DNA of 64,000 nucleotides from Bacteroides ilei (GCF_900128495.1 NZ_LT635801.1:2101083-2165082); one strand, 5' to 3'. Positions 8,968 through 18,519 are shown, counted from the first letter of the stretch. Numbers and translations are program-made. Notes: generated by a model from the sequence alone, not told the origin.

Positions 8968-9903
8968 ATGGAGAGAAACGTGTACAGAAAAAAAGGAACT
9001 TCAGTTGGACGTCCGGTAGGGCGTGCCGCAACGAAATGTACGGTATATAACGTGACGGAACCGGCCGGACTGATGGAATTCCTGATGAAGAAGATGGACG
9101 GAATCAGCCGTACCCGCGTAAAGGCATTGCTTGCCAACCGGGTGGTGATGGTCGACAACAATATACAGACCCAATATAATTATCCGCTGGAGCCGGGTAT
9201 GAAGGTGCAGATTAGCAAGGAAAAGCATAACCATGAGTTTCATAACCCGATGTTGAAGATTCTGTATGAAGATGCCTATATCATTGTTGTAGAAAAGAAG
9301 GAAGGACTGCTTTCTGTTGCAACCGACCATCAGAAGGAGCGTACCGCACAGCATATCCTGAACGAATATGTAAAGCGTTCCCACCGCAACAACCGTATTT
9401 TTGTGGTCCATCGTCTGGACCGTGAAACCTCGGGTATCATGATGTATGCAAAGGATGAAAAGACCCAGCATACCTTGCGCGACAATTGGCACGACATCGT
9501 GCACGACCGCCGTTATGTGGCTGTTGTGACCGGTGAAATGGAGAAGGATCAGGGTACGGTACAGTCATGGCTTACCGACCGTAAGCTGTATGTAAGCTCC
9601 TCTCCGGTTGATGATGGGGGGAAGTTCTCGGTAACTCATTACCGCACCATCAAGCGTGCCAACGGTTATTCGCTGGTGGAGCTGCAACTGGAAACCGGAC
9701 GCAAGAACCAGATCCGTGTGCACATGCAGTCGTTGGGACATCCGGTTGTAGGCGACGACCGTTACGGTTGTGAGACCGATCCGCTGGGACGTCTGGCGTT
9801 GCATGCCTTCAAGCTTTGCTTTTATCATCCGGTTACCGGTGAACTGATGGAATTTGAAACTCCGTATCCGGGACCGTTCAAGAATCTGATGTTAAAGAAA
9901 TAA
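8968..9903 (+). CDS. RluA-family pseudouridine synthase
   Basis: This enzyme isomerises uridine to pseudouridine in rRNA or tRNA. The ATG at 8968 (MERNVYRKKGTS) is preferred because it follows the upstream TGA by one base. An in-frame upstream extension would overlap the methyltransferase and has no family match. The 311-residue protein has an S4-like RNA-binding region (about 30-85: ISRTRVKALLANRVV) and the RluA catalytic domain with VHRLDRETSGIMM, whose Asp is the catalytic residue. RKNQIRVHMQSLGHPVVGDDRYG forms the C-terminal signature. It forms an operon with the methyltransferase and ends at a canonical terminator. The exact RNA target is unknown. Confidence 0.95.
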   Translation: MERNVYRKKGTSVGRPVGRAATKCTVYNVTEPAGLMEFLMKKMDGISRTRVKALLANRVVMVDNNIQTQYNYPLEPGMKVQISKEKHNHEFHNPMLKILYEDAYIIVVEKKEGLLSVATDHQKERTAQHILNEYVKRSHRNNRIFVVHRLDRETSGIMMYAKDEKTQHTLRDNWHDIVHDRRYVAVVTGEMEKDQGTVQSWLTDRKLYVSSSPVDDGGKFSVTHYRTIKRANGYSLVELQLETGRKNQIRVHMQSLGHPVVGDDRYGCETDPLGRLALHAFKLCFYHPVTGELMEFETPYPGPFKNLMLKK

Positions 9904-9933
9904 TCTGTCACAAGCCATAAAGAAACAGATAGG

Positions 9934-9968
9934 GGCTGCTATCCGACAATCGGATGGCAGCCTTTTTT
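9934..9968 (+). terminator. Rho-independent terminator after the rRNA modification operon
   Basis: GGCTGCTATCCGA (9934-9946) and TCGGATGGCAGCC (9950-9962) form a 13-bp stem with one G-T wobble and a 3-nt loop, followed by six T residues. Confidence 0.9.
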
Positions 9969-10042
9969 ATATCTGTAAATTGTTCAAGTTATTTTTCTAA
10001 AAGAACTTGATTTTCTTTGTGGAAGAACTTGATATTTCAACT

Positions 10043-10082
10043 AAAACACCTTGACGTTTAAAAGAAATTGTCAAGGTGTTTT
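10043..10082. terminator. Perfect inverted repeat, likely terminator
   Basis: AAAACACCTTGAC (10043-10055) and GTCAAGGTGTTTT (10070-10082) are exact inverted copies. The stem lies between the rRNA-modification operon and the decayed TolC-type gene, which ends at 10151 on the minus strand, so it may have ended that gene. Confidence 0.55.
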
Positions 10083-10150
10083 GTCTTATTTGTGAAGGTG
10101 TTTTGAAATGCACTGAAATTGGTTGACAGACCAATTGTCATGTACTGGAT

Positions 10151-10818
10151 TTATTCGCCCAATTTCCCGGTACAGCGCAGGTATTCCGTTTCATAGATCT
10201 TGTATTGGGTCAGTGCTTCTATGCGGTTGCTTTCGGCCTGCCACCTGCTGTCGCAGTAATTTCAGTTCGGGCCGCAGCACGATACTTTCATCCAGTTGGG
10301 TAGGAGCAGTTATCCGGATAAGGGTGTCAACGGGAACCGGGTGTGTATCGAATGGTTCACCGAGCATGTGGCAAAGAGTCATCCGGCAAAGGTCGGCTCC
10401 GTTCCGTACCTTTTGCAGTTGGTAGCTGATTTCACTTCGCTTGACATTGAGTTCGTTTTCGATCCCCATACCGGTCTTTACAGCCGTTTCTACCTGTCTG
10501 TACAGGGTGTCCATCTTCCGTCGGCATACAGCGGCTGCATGACATTGATATCTGCCAGATATATACCATGCATCTGTAGTTCCATTCCCATCATGTCCAT
10601 GTCGGGAAGCATATACGTGCCCGAAACCATACCGTCTAACTTCGGCAAGGCGATGTCTTTATCCAGTTTAGCCTGCTGTAGTTCCTTGTTGCGCTGCAGT
10701 GCCAGTTCCCGATATTCGGCCTGTGGAAGGAGCAGTTTTTTTGTGCGGCTTTTCTAGATGTCATACAAAGGAAAAAGGAAGAAACAAGGAGTGGAAAGAG
10801 GGCATAGGAGTAAAACAT
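10151..10818 (-). pseudogene. Decayed TolC-family outer membrane efflux protein
   Basis: Minus-strand pieces in several frames add up to a truncated TolC-like efflux channel. A signal peptide (MFYSYALFPLLVSSFFLC) starts at 10818. After a shift in a run of A residues, the frame reads ALQRNKELQQAKLDKDIALP and GTYMLPDMDM. It then shifts again to MDTLYRQVETAVKTGMGIEN...VKRSEISYQLQKV, a typical TolC helical segment. Finally RIEALTQYKIYETEYLRCTG leads to a stop at 10151. At least three frame changes and a large internal deletion (the remnant is about half the family's usual 440-480 residues) rule out function. It has no preserved HlyD or pump neighbours and is a relic between the housekeeping genes and the PUL. 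Confidence 0.8.
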
Positions 10819-11049
10819 TGCGAGAGCCACTGGACTATGCAGATCGGAGGAAGCTGAAATCCCTGTCTTATTTCGGTATTTAATAAGCAGTCTATGTTTT
10901 GTTATTTGGAAGGTGGATTTTCATAGTATTTGTGAGGCCACAAATAGAATATAAGGATAGCCGCCTTTGATTCACGGCTATGCGTCACGTCGGTCGCAGT
11001 TAATCCCTGTAATCTTTCCTTTAATTCTAATCCGTTTGCCGCCGCATTC

Positions 11050-11102
11050 TTTTTCAGGTGAATTTTCATGGCGTCAGCCATAAAAAAAATTCTCCTGAAA
11101 AA
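11050..11102. repeat. Hairpin in a dispersed-repeat-like intergenic segment
   Basis: TTTTTCAGG/CCTGAAAAA, GAATTTT/AAAATTC and ATGGC/GCCAT pair in register around a GTCA loop, making one long interrupted stem. The surrounding 10819-11213 contains no gene that can be supported. A minus-strand frame of 73 codons overlaps it, but has no family resemblance. The whole segment resembles the short repeated intergenic elements of Bacteroides genomes. That resemblance is from memory and needs a genome search. Confidence 0.4.
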
Positions 11103-11213
11103 AGGAATAAATGCGGCTGGCAAATCAGGATTGGGGTTTATCTTTGATGAAAGGGATAACTATTTATTTTAATAATTAATTGTTATTTTGATGAATATAT
11201 TTTATCAATTTCA

Positions 11214-12434
11214 TTAAATAGTATGACATTTCATCACATTGGCGGGTGGGCGTTCTGCCAGTAGTTCTTTTTTCATGAAATCCATGTAGGGAGCTACGTG
11301 GTCAAAGAACTGATAATAGCCTTTGCAGAGATAGTTTAGTCCCGGTTCACCGTCTTCTGTGGTCAGGAATCGGTTTTTAGGACATTCCCCGTTGCAGGCA
11401 AACAAGTATTTGCATTCCTTGCATTTGTTAGGTAAGGAATCTTTCTTTTGCTGGCCAAATTGAATCTGTTTTTCACTATACATCATTTCAATCAGCGATT
11501 TTTCGTAGATGTTTCCTAACTTGAATTCCGGAAACACAAAGTGGTCACAAGAGTATACGTCACCGTTAAATTCCATCACTCCTGCATGTCCGCAAGTGGG
11601 AGCCATGGTACACACTCCCGGTTGAGCTCCCATCCAGTTGGCCAGCGTAGAATCAAAAATCTGGATAAAGTATTCTCCCACGTCATTTTTTACCCATTCG
11701 TCGAATATGGTGCAGAGAAAATTTCCCCATTGTTCAGGACTTACCGAAAAGTCGGCCAGCTTTTCTTCTTTCTGCAGGACATGGGCCAGATGTCTTCCGT
11801 CGGCATGAGGATGGATTCTTTCTACAATTGGAGTAAACTGAATATAGTGACATTTCAGTTCTTTGAAAAAGTGATAAAATTCCAAAGGATAGTCGGCATT
11901 GTAATCGTTGACTACGGCCATGGCATTCCATTCCACTTGATGCTTGTTTAACAGGTGAATACTTTGCATGACCTTCATAAATGAAGGTTTGCCTTGTTTG
12001 TTCTTCCGGTATTCATCATGAAATTCTTGTGGTCCGTCTATCGAAATGCCTACCAGCCAGTGATTATCATGGAAAAACTCACACCATTCATCGTTTAATA
12101 AGGTACCATTCGTCTGGATGCAGTTATCAATCGTTCTTCCGTTTGCATACTTCTTCTGAAGTTCTACCACCTTTTGGTAGAAACTTAGCGGACGCATCAG
12201 CGTTTCTCCTCCATGCCATGTGAACAATACTTGCGGCATGGTTTGTGAATTGATATACTCGTAGATGAATTTTTCAAGCAAACTGTCGTTCATCACGAAC
12301 TTGGAAGTGTTTTCTTTGTATAAGTTCGTTTTTTCCAGGTAGTAGCAGTATTTGCAAGCCAGATTGCATATGGCACCTACGGGTTTGGTCATGACATAGA
12401 GAGGCTTGGAGAAGGGTGATATTGTTTTTTCCAT
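11214..12434 (-). CDS. Anaerobic sulfatase-maturating enzyme (radical SAM, SPASM)
   Basis: This enzyme oxidises the active-site Ser or Cys of sulfatases to formylglycine without oxygen, in the cytoplasm before export. The 406-residue protein has the radical SAM cluster motif CNLACKYC (C23, C27, C30), a WHGGE segment of the partial SAM barrel, and a cysteine-rich SPASM/auxiliary cluster C-terminus (CTMAPTCGHAG, YSCDHF, CKECKYLFACNGECPKNRF). It follows the GH27 gene by 15 bp on the same strand, so both share the divergent promoter at 13778-13841. All four sulfatases in the locus carry Ser at the modified position, and this is the only maturase visible that could activate them. A close alternative, another SPASM peptide maturase, is unlikely given these features. 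Confidence 0.95.
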   Translation of the reverse strand: MEKTISPFSKPLYVMTKPVGAICNLACKYCYYLEKTNLYKENTSKFVMNDSLLEKFIYEYINSQTMPQVLFTWHGGETLMRPLSFYQKVVELQKKYANGRTIDNCIQTNGTLLNDEWCEFFHDNHWLVGISIDGPQEFHDEYRKNKQGKPSFMKVMQSIHLLNKHQVEWNAMAVVNDYNADYPLEFYHFFKELKCHYIQFTPIVERIHPHADGRHLAHVLQKEEKLADFSVSPEQWGNFLCTIFDEWVKNDVGEYFIQIFDSTLANWMGAQPGVCTMAPTCGHAGVMEFNGDVYSCDHFVFPEFKLGNIYEKSLIEMMYSEKQIQFGQQKKDSLPNKCKECKYLFACNGECPKNRFLTTEDGEPGLNYLCKGYYQFFDHVAPYMDFMKKELLAERPPANVMKCHTI

Positions 12435-12449
12435 GATAATCGGCTTAAG

Positions 12450-13745
12450 TTATTTAGTGGAATCTTTTACTAACAATAAGACACCATGAGGAGCAATTGT
12501 GATTTCATCTTCCTTTTGAATCAGCTTGTGGTTCCATACATCCAGTGCAGGAAACTGGTTTTTAAGGAAATATGCTAATTTTTCCCCTTGGAGATTAGTT
12601 TCACCGATGTTGAACAAGGCAATGTAATGCTTGGAATCATTCTCATGGTCGGCAGCCCATACAATCAGCTCTTCATCAGCATAGATTTGCCGGTTGTTTT
12701 TGCTATGCTGATTTAGTTCGAGCGCTTCCTTGTTGGTAATCAGACTCAAGGTCGTTGCGTCTGTCTGTGGGAGGTCCCCTCCAAACATCAGTGGAGAACG
12801 GAAGATACACCAGAGACTCACGAGGGTGATTTGTTCATCGTATGTGAAGTTGGTATTTCTGGCTTCACCCACTTCTCCTCGGATACCGATTTTGCCCATG
12901 GGAAGCATGTCTGCATCCGGCCAGTGTCCGGCTACTTTTCGCTTGCTCCAGGCAGCACATCGGGGGAACTGTCTTTTCAGTGCTTCCCAGTTGTCCCAGA
13001 AGTCGCATGAAATTCGCCACATGTGTGCATGTCTGCTTAGGTGATAGGCATTTCCGATGTAGGCCGCACCGGGCGAAACGCTTAATACAATCTTGTTGCC
13101 AAACTTTTCGATAGACGCAGCCAGTGCTTCCAGCTCATCGGTGCGCAGAGGAGAGTTTAATCCGTCACCATCCCAGGTACCCATGTCGTCCGCTTTGATG
13201 AAATCCACATCCCACGAAGTATATAGTTCAATCAGTGAATCATAATACGCTTGGGCACCTTCTTTTGTACAATCTATTCCGTACATGCTGCCATACCAGA
13301 GACACTGGTCATTTTCTTCTGCCACCTGGTCGCAGGTAATATCTGTTCCCTTAATGACCTGTTTGTTTTCAGTTGCAATCCATGGCATACCTCTCATGAT
13401 GTGGATACCGAATTTCAGTCCGAGAGAGTGTACGTAGTCGGCCAGTGGCTTGAACCCTTTTCCACCTGCCGAAGATGGGAATCTTTCTTCCACCGGAATC
13501 AAACGTCCGAATTCGTCCGTTATCATGGGAATGTTCTTTTTCTTGTAGTTGCTAGTGGTTACTCCCGGGGCATACCATCCCAAATCTACGACGATATATT
13601 CCCATCCAAATTCTTTTAAATGTGCTGCCATGTATCTGGCGTTTTCTTTTACCTCCGCTTCGCTTACATCCAGGCCAAAGCAGTCCCAGCTATTCCATCC
13701 CATCGGGGGAGTCATTGCGAGTTTCGGATTACATACTTGTTTCAT
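12450..13745 (-). CDS. GH27 family glycosidase without signal peptide
   Basis: This is a retaining glycosidase of family GH27, most often an alpha-galactosidase, though some members are beta-L-arabinopyranosidases or alpha-N-acetylgalactosaminidases. The 431-residue protein opens with TPPMGWNSWDCFG (about 12-24), has a barrel strand WEYIVVDLGWY, and carries the nucleophile strand DFIKADDM (D186/D187 region). Also visible is GHWPDADMLPMG, with a conserved Asp pair near the acid/base. The C-terminal beta-sandwich (about 345-431) is short. No signal peptide is present (MKQVCNPKLAMTPP), so it probably acts in the cytoplasm on imported oligosaccharides, unlike the second GH27 in the locus. It is first in an operon with the sulfatase maturase. 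Confidence 0.92.
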   Translation of the reverse strand: MKQVCNPKLAMTPPMGWNSWDCFGLDVSEAEVKENARYMAAHLKEFGWEYIVVDLGWYAPGVTTSNYKKKNIPMITDEFGRLIPVEERFPSSAGGKGFKPLADYVHSLGLKFGIHIMRGMPWIATENKQVIKGTDITCDQVAEENDQCLWYGSMYGIDCTKEGAQAYYDSLIELYTSWDVDFIKADDMGTWDGDGLNSPLRTDELEALAASIEKFGNKIVLSVSPGAAYIGNAYHLSRHAHMWRISCDFWDNWEALKRQFPRCAAWSKRKVAGHWPDADMLPMGKIGIRGEVGEARNTNFTYDEQITLVSLWCIFRSPLMFGGDLPQTDATTLSLITNKEALELNQHSKNNRQIYADEELIVWAADHENDSKHYIALFNIGETNLQGEKLAYFLKNQFPALDVWNHKLIQKEDEITIAPHGVLLLVKDSTK

Positions 13746-13777
13746 GGTTATTTCTGTTAATGTGAATAATGATGTGA

Positions 13778-13841
13778 CAAAAATACGCGTGATGGGAAGA
13801 AGATGTTTGTGCGCGTGTACGCATTTGTTTGCCTATCGTAC
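13778..13841 (-). promoter_or_regulatory. PUL regulator operator and promoter for GH27-anSME
   Basis: Read on the minus strand, GTAC half-sites occur at 13838-13841 and 13817-13820 (21 bp apart). Exactly 35 bp beyond the second is TATTTTTG (13785-13778), a perfect TAnnTTTG -7 box. The start codon lies 33 bp further on. The same 21/35 spacing recurs at the other promoters of the locus. Confidence 0.7.
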
Positions 13842-13877
13842 GGCTGTCTTGATTGTCCGAAGATTTCTGGAGGATGT

Positions 13878-13941
13878 GTACAGAAAATATAATATGCTGT
13901 ACAAAAGGAATAAAGTATACGCCTTATAATCACTTCTTTTG
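13878..13941 (+). promoter_or_regulatory. PUL regulator operator and promoter for the first sulfatase operon
   Basis: GTAC half-sites lie at 13878 and 13899 (21 bp apart), within GTGTACAG and CTGTACAA. TTCTTTTG at 13934-13941, 35 bp after the second, occupies the -7 position (one mismatch to TAnnTTTG). It is back to back with the GH27 promoter, giving a divergent control region. Confidence 0.65.
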
Positions 13942-13978
13942 TAAAGTCGAAAATCAAACACTTTAAATATTAATCGTT

Positions 13979-15460
13979 ATGGATAAAAAAGTATACTGCG
14001 GAGCAATGCTCTTGGCCTCAATCGTTTCTACCGGTTGCGTAGAGCAGAAAAAAGTAGAGGAAAAGAAACCTAATATCATCTATTTCTTAGTCGATGACAT
14101 GGGGATGGGAGATTTAAGTCTTACTGGACAAAAGAAATATGAAACTCCTAATATCGACAAACTGGCGGCAGACGGTATGTTGTTTACCAATCATTATTGT
14201 GGAACAACCGTGTCAGGTCCGTCACGTGCATGTTTGATGACAGGAAAGCATACGGGACATACTTCTGTAAGAGGTAACCAGCCTGGACCGCAGCTTTTGG
14301 GCGATAACGAAGCTACTCTGGCCAGTGTGCTGAAAGGTGCCGGATACAAAACTGCCGTAATTGGGAAATGGGGTATTGGTCACCCGATTCCACTGGATGA
14401 TCCGCAGCGCAAAGGATTCGACCTTTCTTACGGCTATCTGAACATGTGGCATGCACACAACTGCTTCCCTGAATTTTTGTATAGAAATGGAGTAAAGGAG
14501 GAACTTACCGGTAATAAGTTAGCTTTGGCAGAAGACGGTACAAACCCGTGGGCCGATATGCCGGAAGGTACCGGAGTGGCAAGAATGGATGCCCGTAAAC
14601 AATATGCACCGGATCTGTTTGAAAAAGAAGCCTTGAAATTTATTTCAAACAATAAGAAGAACCTGTTCTTCATTTATTATGCACTGAATTTGCCTCATGC
14701 CAACAACGAGGCCGCTCCTAACGGATGTGAGGTTCCTTCACACAATGCGGATATTGCTGCTAAAGACTGGCCGGAAGTGGAAAAAGGCTTTGCACAAATG
14801 ATGCAGATTATTGATAAACAAGTAGGTGATTTGGTGGCACACCTGGAAAAAGAAGGTCTGGCCGACAATACAATTATCATGTTCGCTTCCGATAACGGCC
14901 CTCACCAGGAAGGCGGGCACAAGGTTGATTTCTTTGACAGCAACGCAAATCTCAGAGGAAAGAAACGTGACATGTGGGACGGGGGTATCCGCACTCCGTT
15001 TATCGTAAAATGGCCGGGTAAGGTGAAAGCCGGTTCTACCAGCAACCATTTGTCGGCTTTCTGGGATGTGCTGCCTACTTTCTGTGACATCGCCAAAGTG
15101 GAAAAACCGGCTGGTATAGATGGTTTATCACTGTTGCCTACACTGCTGGGTGATACAGCCAAACAAGAGAAACATAAATATCTGTATTTCGAATTCTATG
15201 AAGAAGGAGGAAAACAGGCTGTAGTAGCTGATAACTGGAAGTACATCAAATTGAATGTACGTCAGGGAAAGGGTGCAAAACCGGTAGAAACTTCTCTGTA
15301 CCGTTTGACGGACGATGTGTCTGAACAGAAGGATGTAAAAGAAGAACATCCTGAGATAGTAGAAATCATGGAAGGCTATATAAAAGGAGGTCATACTCCT
15401 TTCCCGGTAGTTTCATTGTTGCAAATGGACGGTAAGGAAACAGATATGTCTCATGATTGA
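13979..15460 (+). CDS. S1-family sulfatase, lipoprotein
   Basis: This formylglycine sulfatase would remove sulfate esters from the polysaccharide. The 493-residue protein has a lipoprotein signal with lipobox Cys at about residue 20 (IVSTGC), so it is membrane-anchored. The alkaline-phosphatase-like fold shows the metal-binding DD in FLVDDMGMGD (D39, D40), the activation motif SGPSR (S79 as the residue converted to formylglycine) within SGPSRACLMTG, KWGIGHP, and the DNGPHQEGGHK metal/substrate segment. The C-terminal subdomain ends with the usual LYRLTDDVSEQKDV pattern. It is the first gene of the rightward operon. The S1 subfamily and the sulfate position cannot be set from inspection. Confidence 0.95.
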   Translation: MDKKVYCGAMLLASIVSTGCVEQKKVEEKKPNIIYFLVDDMGMGDLSLTGQKKYETPNIDKLAADGMLFTNHYCGTTVSGPSRACLMTGKHTGHTSVRGNQPGPQLLGDNEATLASVLKGAGYKTAVIGKWGIGHPIPLDDPQRKGFDLSYGYLNMWHAHNCFPEFLYRNGVKEELTGNKLALAEDGTNPWADMPEGTGVARMDARKQYAPDLFEKEALKFISNNKKNLFFIYYALNLPHANNEAAPNGCEVPSHNADIAAKDWPEVEKGFAQMMQIIDKQVGDLVAHLEKEGLADNTIIMFASDNGPHQEGGHKVDFFDSNANLRGKKRDMWDGGIRTPFIVKWPGKVKAGSTSNHLSAFWDVLPTFCDIAKVEKPAGIDGLSLLPTLLGDTAKQEKHKYLYFEFYEEGGKQAVVADNWKYIKLNVRQGKGAKPVETSLYRLTDDVSEQKDVKEEHPEIVEIMEGYIKGGHTPFPVVSLLQMDGKETDMSHD

Positions 15461-15474
15461 AAAAGGAAAACGAT

Positions 15475-16713
15475 ATGAAGAAGAATTTGTTTAGTCTTGG
15501 AGTTATTGCTATGTGTATGGTTTCCTGTTCATCTGTAAAGGTGGACAGGAAACCTTTGGCGGAGAGAGTTGATTCGCGTGACTATCCGTCAGCTTTTATG
15601 GCATGGTATAATATTGACATGCCGGAATATCCGGTTGATACGGAAGGAAATCGAATCAAGGCTTGTGCCAAGCATGACCTGATGTGGGAAGAACCACTAA
15701 GCCAGCTGGGAGAAGGGGTAGATTTGATTTTAGGACTTACATGGGATCATAAATATCCCGGTTTTGCTACGGAGTTTACCAAGGAGAGTCTGTCACACGC
15801 ATTGGAGAATCGCCGTCGGCTTCAGGAGTTGAATCCGAATATGGTGTGTCTGTTCGAAGTGAGATGGCGGGATGCACCGATGAGCTTCTTGCCGGAAGAC
15901 AGTGACTGGTGGCTCCGTGATGAGAATGGGAACATCAAGAAGGGCTGGTTAGGAGGATGGGAGCCTTTTTATCTGCTTGACTATAAGAATGAAGGACTTC
16001 TTGACAATATAGCGCGCCAGGCTAAAATTGCCGTGGAATGTGGGGTTTACGATGGCATTATGCTCGACTGGAGCGGTAACCTGGAAGTCATTAAGCGGAT
16101 TCGTAAGGCCATCGGAAGAGATAAGTTGATTATTGTCAATATACACGATGACATAGAAGACGGCATGAGGTATAAAGACTATATCAACGGGGCATTTATG
16201 GAGTTGAACCCGATAGATTCCCTCAGCATGCCGGTGGAAGAGCTTAAATTGTATTCCGAAGATGACATGAACAAGCGTAATTGGAGCAAGATAGAAGAGG
16301 CCCTGCAATATTATGAAGAGAATTTCTTGGAACCTCGGGTGAACTGCCTGGAAGTGTGGGGAAACCGGAAAGACTTGCGTAGAATGCGTGCCACTACGAC
16401 TTTGGGTCTTACGATGAGTGACGGATATGTGCTGTATGGCGATCCGAATCCTCTTCCCACTCCAGACCATTATCATGACTGGTATTCATTCTATGACGTG
16501 AATTTAGGCAAGCCATTGGCAAAGGGACAGTGTCAGACGGACGGAAGCTGGAAAAGAGAATTTGAGGGAGGAACCGTGGTATATAATCCTTACGGAAATT
16601 CTGATGTGACAGTTTCTTTCGATAAAGAAATGAAGCGTGTGTCAGATAACTCTGTTGCATGCTCGTTCACTGTGCCACAGCGCGATGGTGATATTTTTGT
16701 ACCTGTAAAATAA
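15475..16713 (+). CDS. Putative TIM-barrel glycoside hydrolase, lipoprotein
   Basis: This 412-residue protein begins with ATG at 15475, which gives a clean lipoprotein signal (MKKNLFSLGVIAMCMVSCSS, lipobox Cys at 18). The fold looks like a TIM barrel of the uncharacterised glycosyl-hydrolase-like (GHL) kind. The strand-end motifs are VDLILGLTWDHK, NMVCLFEVRWRDAP, VYDGIMLDWSGN, KLIIVNIHDD and YINGAFMEL. The Asp in GIMLDW and the Glu in FMELN are candidate catalytic acids. It follows the sulfatase by 14 bp and precedes the symporter by 9 bp, so it is co-transcribed. The family assignment is tentative, and an enzyme with a new specificity is possible. Confidence 0.6.
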   Translation: MKKNLFSLGVIAMCMVSCSSVKVDRKPLAERVDSRDYPSAFMAWYNIDMPEYPVDTEGNRIKACAKHDLMWEEPLSQLGEGVDLILGLTWDHKYPGFATEFTKESLSHALENRRRLQELNPNMVCLFEVRWRDAPMSFLPEDSDWWLRDENGNIKKGWLGGWEPFYLLDYKNEGLLDNIARQAKIAVECGVYDGIMLDWSGNLEVIKRIRKAIGRDKLIIVNIHDDIEDGMRYKDYINGAFMELNPIDSLSMPVEELKLYSEDDMNKRNWSKIEEALQYYEENFLEPRVNCLEVWGNRKDLRRMRATTTLGLTMSDGYVLYGDPNPLPTPDHYHDWYSFYDVNLGKPLAKGQCQTDGSWKREFEGGTVVYNPYGNSDVTVSFDKEMKRVSDNSVACSFTVPQRDGDIFVPVK

Positions 16714-16722
16714 TATAGTAAT

Positions 16723-18519
16723 ATGGATCTTCAATTACTTGATTTTGTATCCTTTTTTGGATATTTCTTTTTCTTGAGTTTTATTGGATGGTATGTAGGA
16801 CGTAGTAAGAAGCAGGCTGCATCCGACTATTTTCTGGCCGGTAAGACTCTTCCGTGGTATGTGGTAGGGAGTTCCTATATTGCAGCCAATATCAGTACCG
16901 AACACTTTTTAGGAATGATTGGAGCTGCGGTATTGTATGGAATTGTGGTGGCCACGCCAGAGTGGAGTGCTGTCATCGCATTCTCTTTCCTTATCTGGCT
17001 GTTTATTCCTTTCTTGTTAGGCTCAAAGGTGTATACCACGCCTGAATTTCTGGAAAAACGTTTCAATAAAGAAATACGTCTCTTGTTTGCCTTTATCACG
17101 ATATTGGCAAATGTAACGGCTTTCATGGCTCCTGTAATTTATGGAGGCGGACTGATTGTAGAAGAAGCCTTGGGTTTCAATAAACTCATGGGACTGGACA
17201 TTGCTTCCATTACGGCTGGATATATTCCTAACTGGGGATTGTTCATCTCTATCTTCTTGATAGCCTTTGCTTCTGGTGTATGGGCGATATGGGGAGGACT
17301 GAAATCGGTGGCCTGGATGGATGTGCTTACCATTGTCATCATGGTTATGGGTGGACTCATGGTTACCTTCCTGGGCTTGTCGTACATTGGTGATGGAAGC
17401 ATTGTAGACGGTTTTTCCCGAATGATTAATGTGAACCAATGCCGTGACGGATGGGCTTCTGAATGGCTGAATAAGAATGTGGTGAATATGCTGGCTGGTT
17501 CGGCGGAAGGTGATAGCTACAACCGCTTGTCGGTGTTGCAGCCGGTTAATCATACTACTACTCCGTGGACTCACTGGGTGTTCTCTTTCTTCTATATCGG
17601 CTTGTGGTATACAGTCATTAATCAACACATGATTCAGAAAGTGTTTGCTGCAAAGGACATCTACCATGCCAGAATGGGAATGGTATTTGCTTCCTTCCTG
17701 AAACTGCTGTTGCCGTTTATCGTGGTGGTTCCCGGTTTAATCTGGTTTGTGATGAAACCTGATTTCCTGTTCTCCAGCAACTGGTCGGTAATGAGTGAAG
17801 AGGCAAACAAGACTTATATCATGATGATTTCCAAGCTGGTTCCACCCTTTATGACCGGTTTGCTGCTGGCTGCCTTGTTTGGTGCTATTCAGAGTACTGT
17901 CAGCTCGGTGTTGAATTCTACTTCAACTATTTTTACCTTCGATTTTTATAAGCATTACGTGAACCGTCAGGCTACGGAAGTGCAGGAGGTAAGGGTAGGA
18001 AAATGGGCCGGTGCCATTATTCTTATTGTGTCTATCGCTTTGGCAGTATTGCTGGCCATGACGAAGATAAACATTTTTGTCTACATTCAGACCCTATACA
18101 CTTTTATTGCTCCTCCGTTCTCGGCCATCTTCCTGATAGGTATGCTCTGGAAGAAAGTCAACGGACAGGATGCTTTGACTGCGGTAATCGTGTCTTTTGT
18201 GGTCGGTATTCTGTTGAAGTATCTGGAATTCGGTCCTTTGGCCGATTCGCATACGGCTTTTGCACAGTTTGTCAAACCTTTTGCCAACCAGGGACTGATT
18301 GTCTGGGCTGTGGCTGTGGTTACCTGTATGGTTTCCGCTCATTTCACTCCTAAGCCGAAAGCCGAGCAGGTTTCTTCTGGACTGGTACTGAATTTGAAAG
18401 ACTTGACCAACCTGAAAGACGGACTGGGTGACAGATGGTATAAATCTGTAGGTTTTTGGTGGGGAGTCTCTTTTGTACTGATGGTTGTCCTTATCTTAAG
18501 TTTCAGCCTGATTTTCTAA
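16723..18519 (+). CDS. Sodium/solute symporter (SSS family)
   Basis: This is an inner-membrane sodium-coupled symporter, probably importing the mono- or oligosaccharide released by the locus. The 598-residue protein has about 13-14 hydrophobic helices and SSS-family hallmarks: DYFLAGKTLPWYVVGSSYIAANISTEHFLGM near the N-terminus (sodium-site helix 1), FASGVWAIWGGLKSVAWMDV, and the FGAIQSTVSSVLNSTSTIFTFDFY segment. Length and layout match SglT-type sugar transporters. It lies 9 bp after the putative hydrolase in the sulfatase operon. Its presence suggests that a monosaccharide is the final imported product of this branch, which is an inference. Confidence 0.93.
   Translation: MDLQLLDFVSFFGYFFFLSFIGWYVGRSKKQAASDYFLAGKTLPWYVVGSSYIAANISTEHFLGMIGAAVLYGIVVATPEWSAVIAFSFLIWLFIPFLLGSKVYTTPEFLEKRFNKEIRLLFAFITILANVTAFMAPVIYGGGLIVEEALGFNKLMGLDIASITAGYIPNWGLFISIFLIAFASGVWAIWGGLKSVAWMDVLTIVIMVMGGLMVTFLGLSYIGDGSIVDGFSRMINVNQCRDGWASEWLNKNVVNMLAGSAEGDSYNRLSVLQPVNHTTTPWTHWVFSFFYIGLWYTVINQHMIQKVFAAKDIYHARMGMVFASFLKLLLPFIVVVPGLIWFVMKPDFLFSSNWSVMSEEANKTYIMMISKLVPPFMTGLLLAALFGAIQSTVSSVLNSTSTIFTFDFYKHYVNRQATEVQEVRVGKWAGAIILIVSIALAVLLAMTKINIFVYIQTLYTFIAPPFSAIFLIGMLWKKVNGQDALTAVIVSFVVGILLKYLEFGPLADSHTAFAQFVKPFANQGLIVWAVAVVTCMVSAHFTPKPKAEQVSSGLVLNLKDLTNLKDGLGDRWYKSVGFWWGVSFVLMVVLILSFSLIF

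Noticed and set aside
10902..11123. 73-codon minus-strand frame between the TolC relic and the sulfatase maturase
   Set aside because: It overlaps the long hairpin, has no family pattern, and its composition follows the repeat-like DNA, so I list only the repeat.
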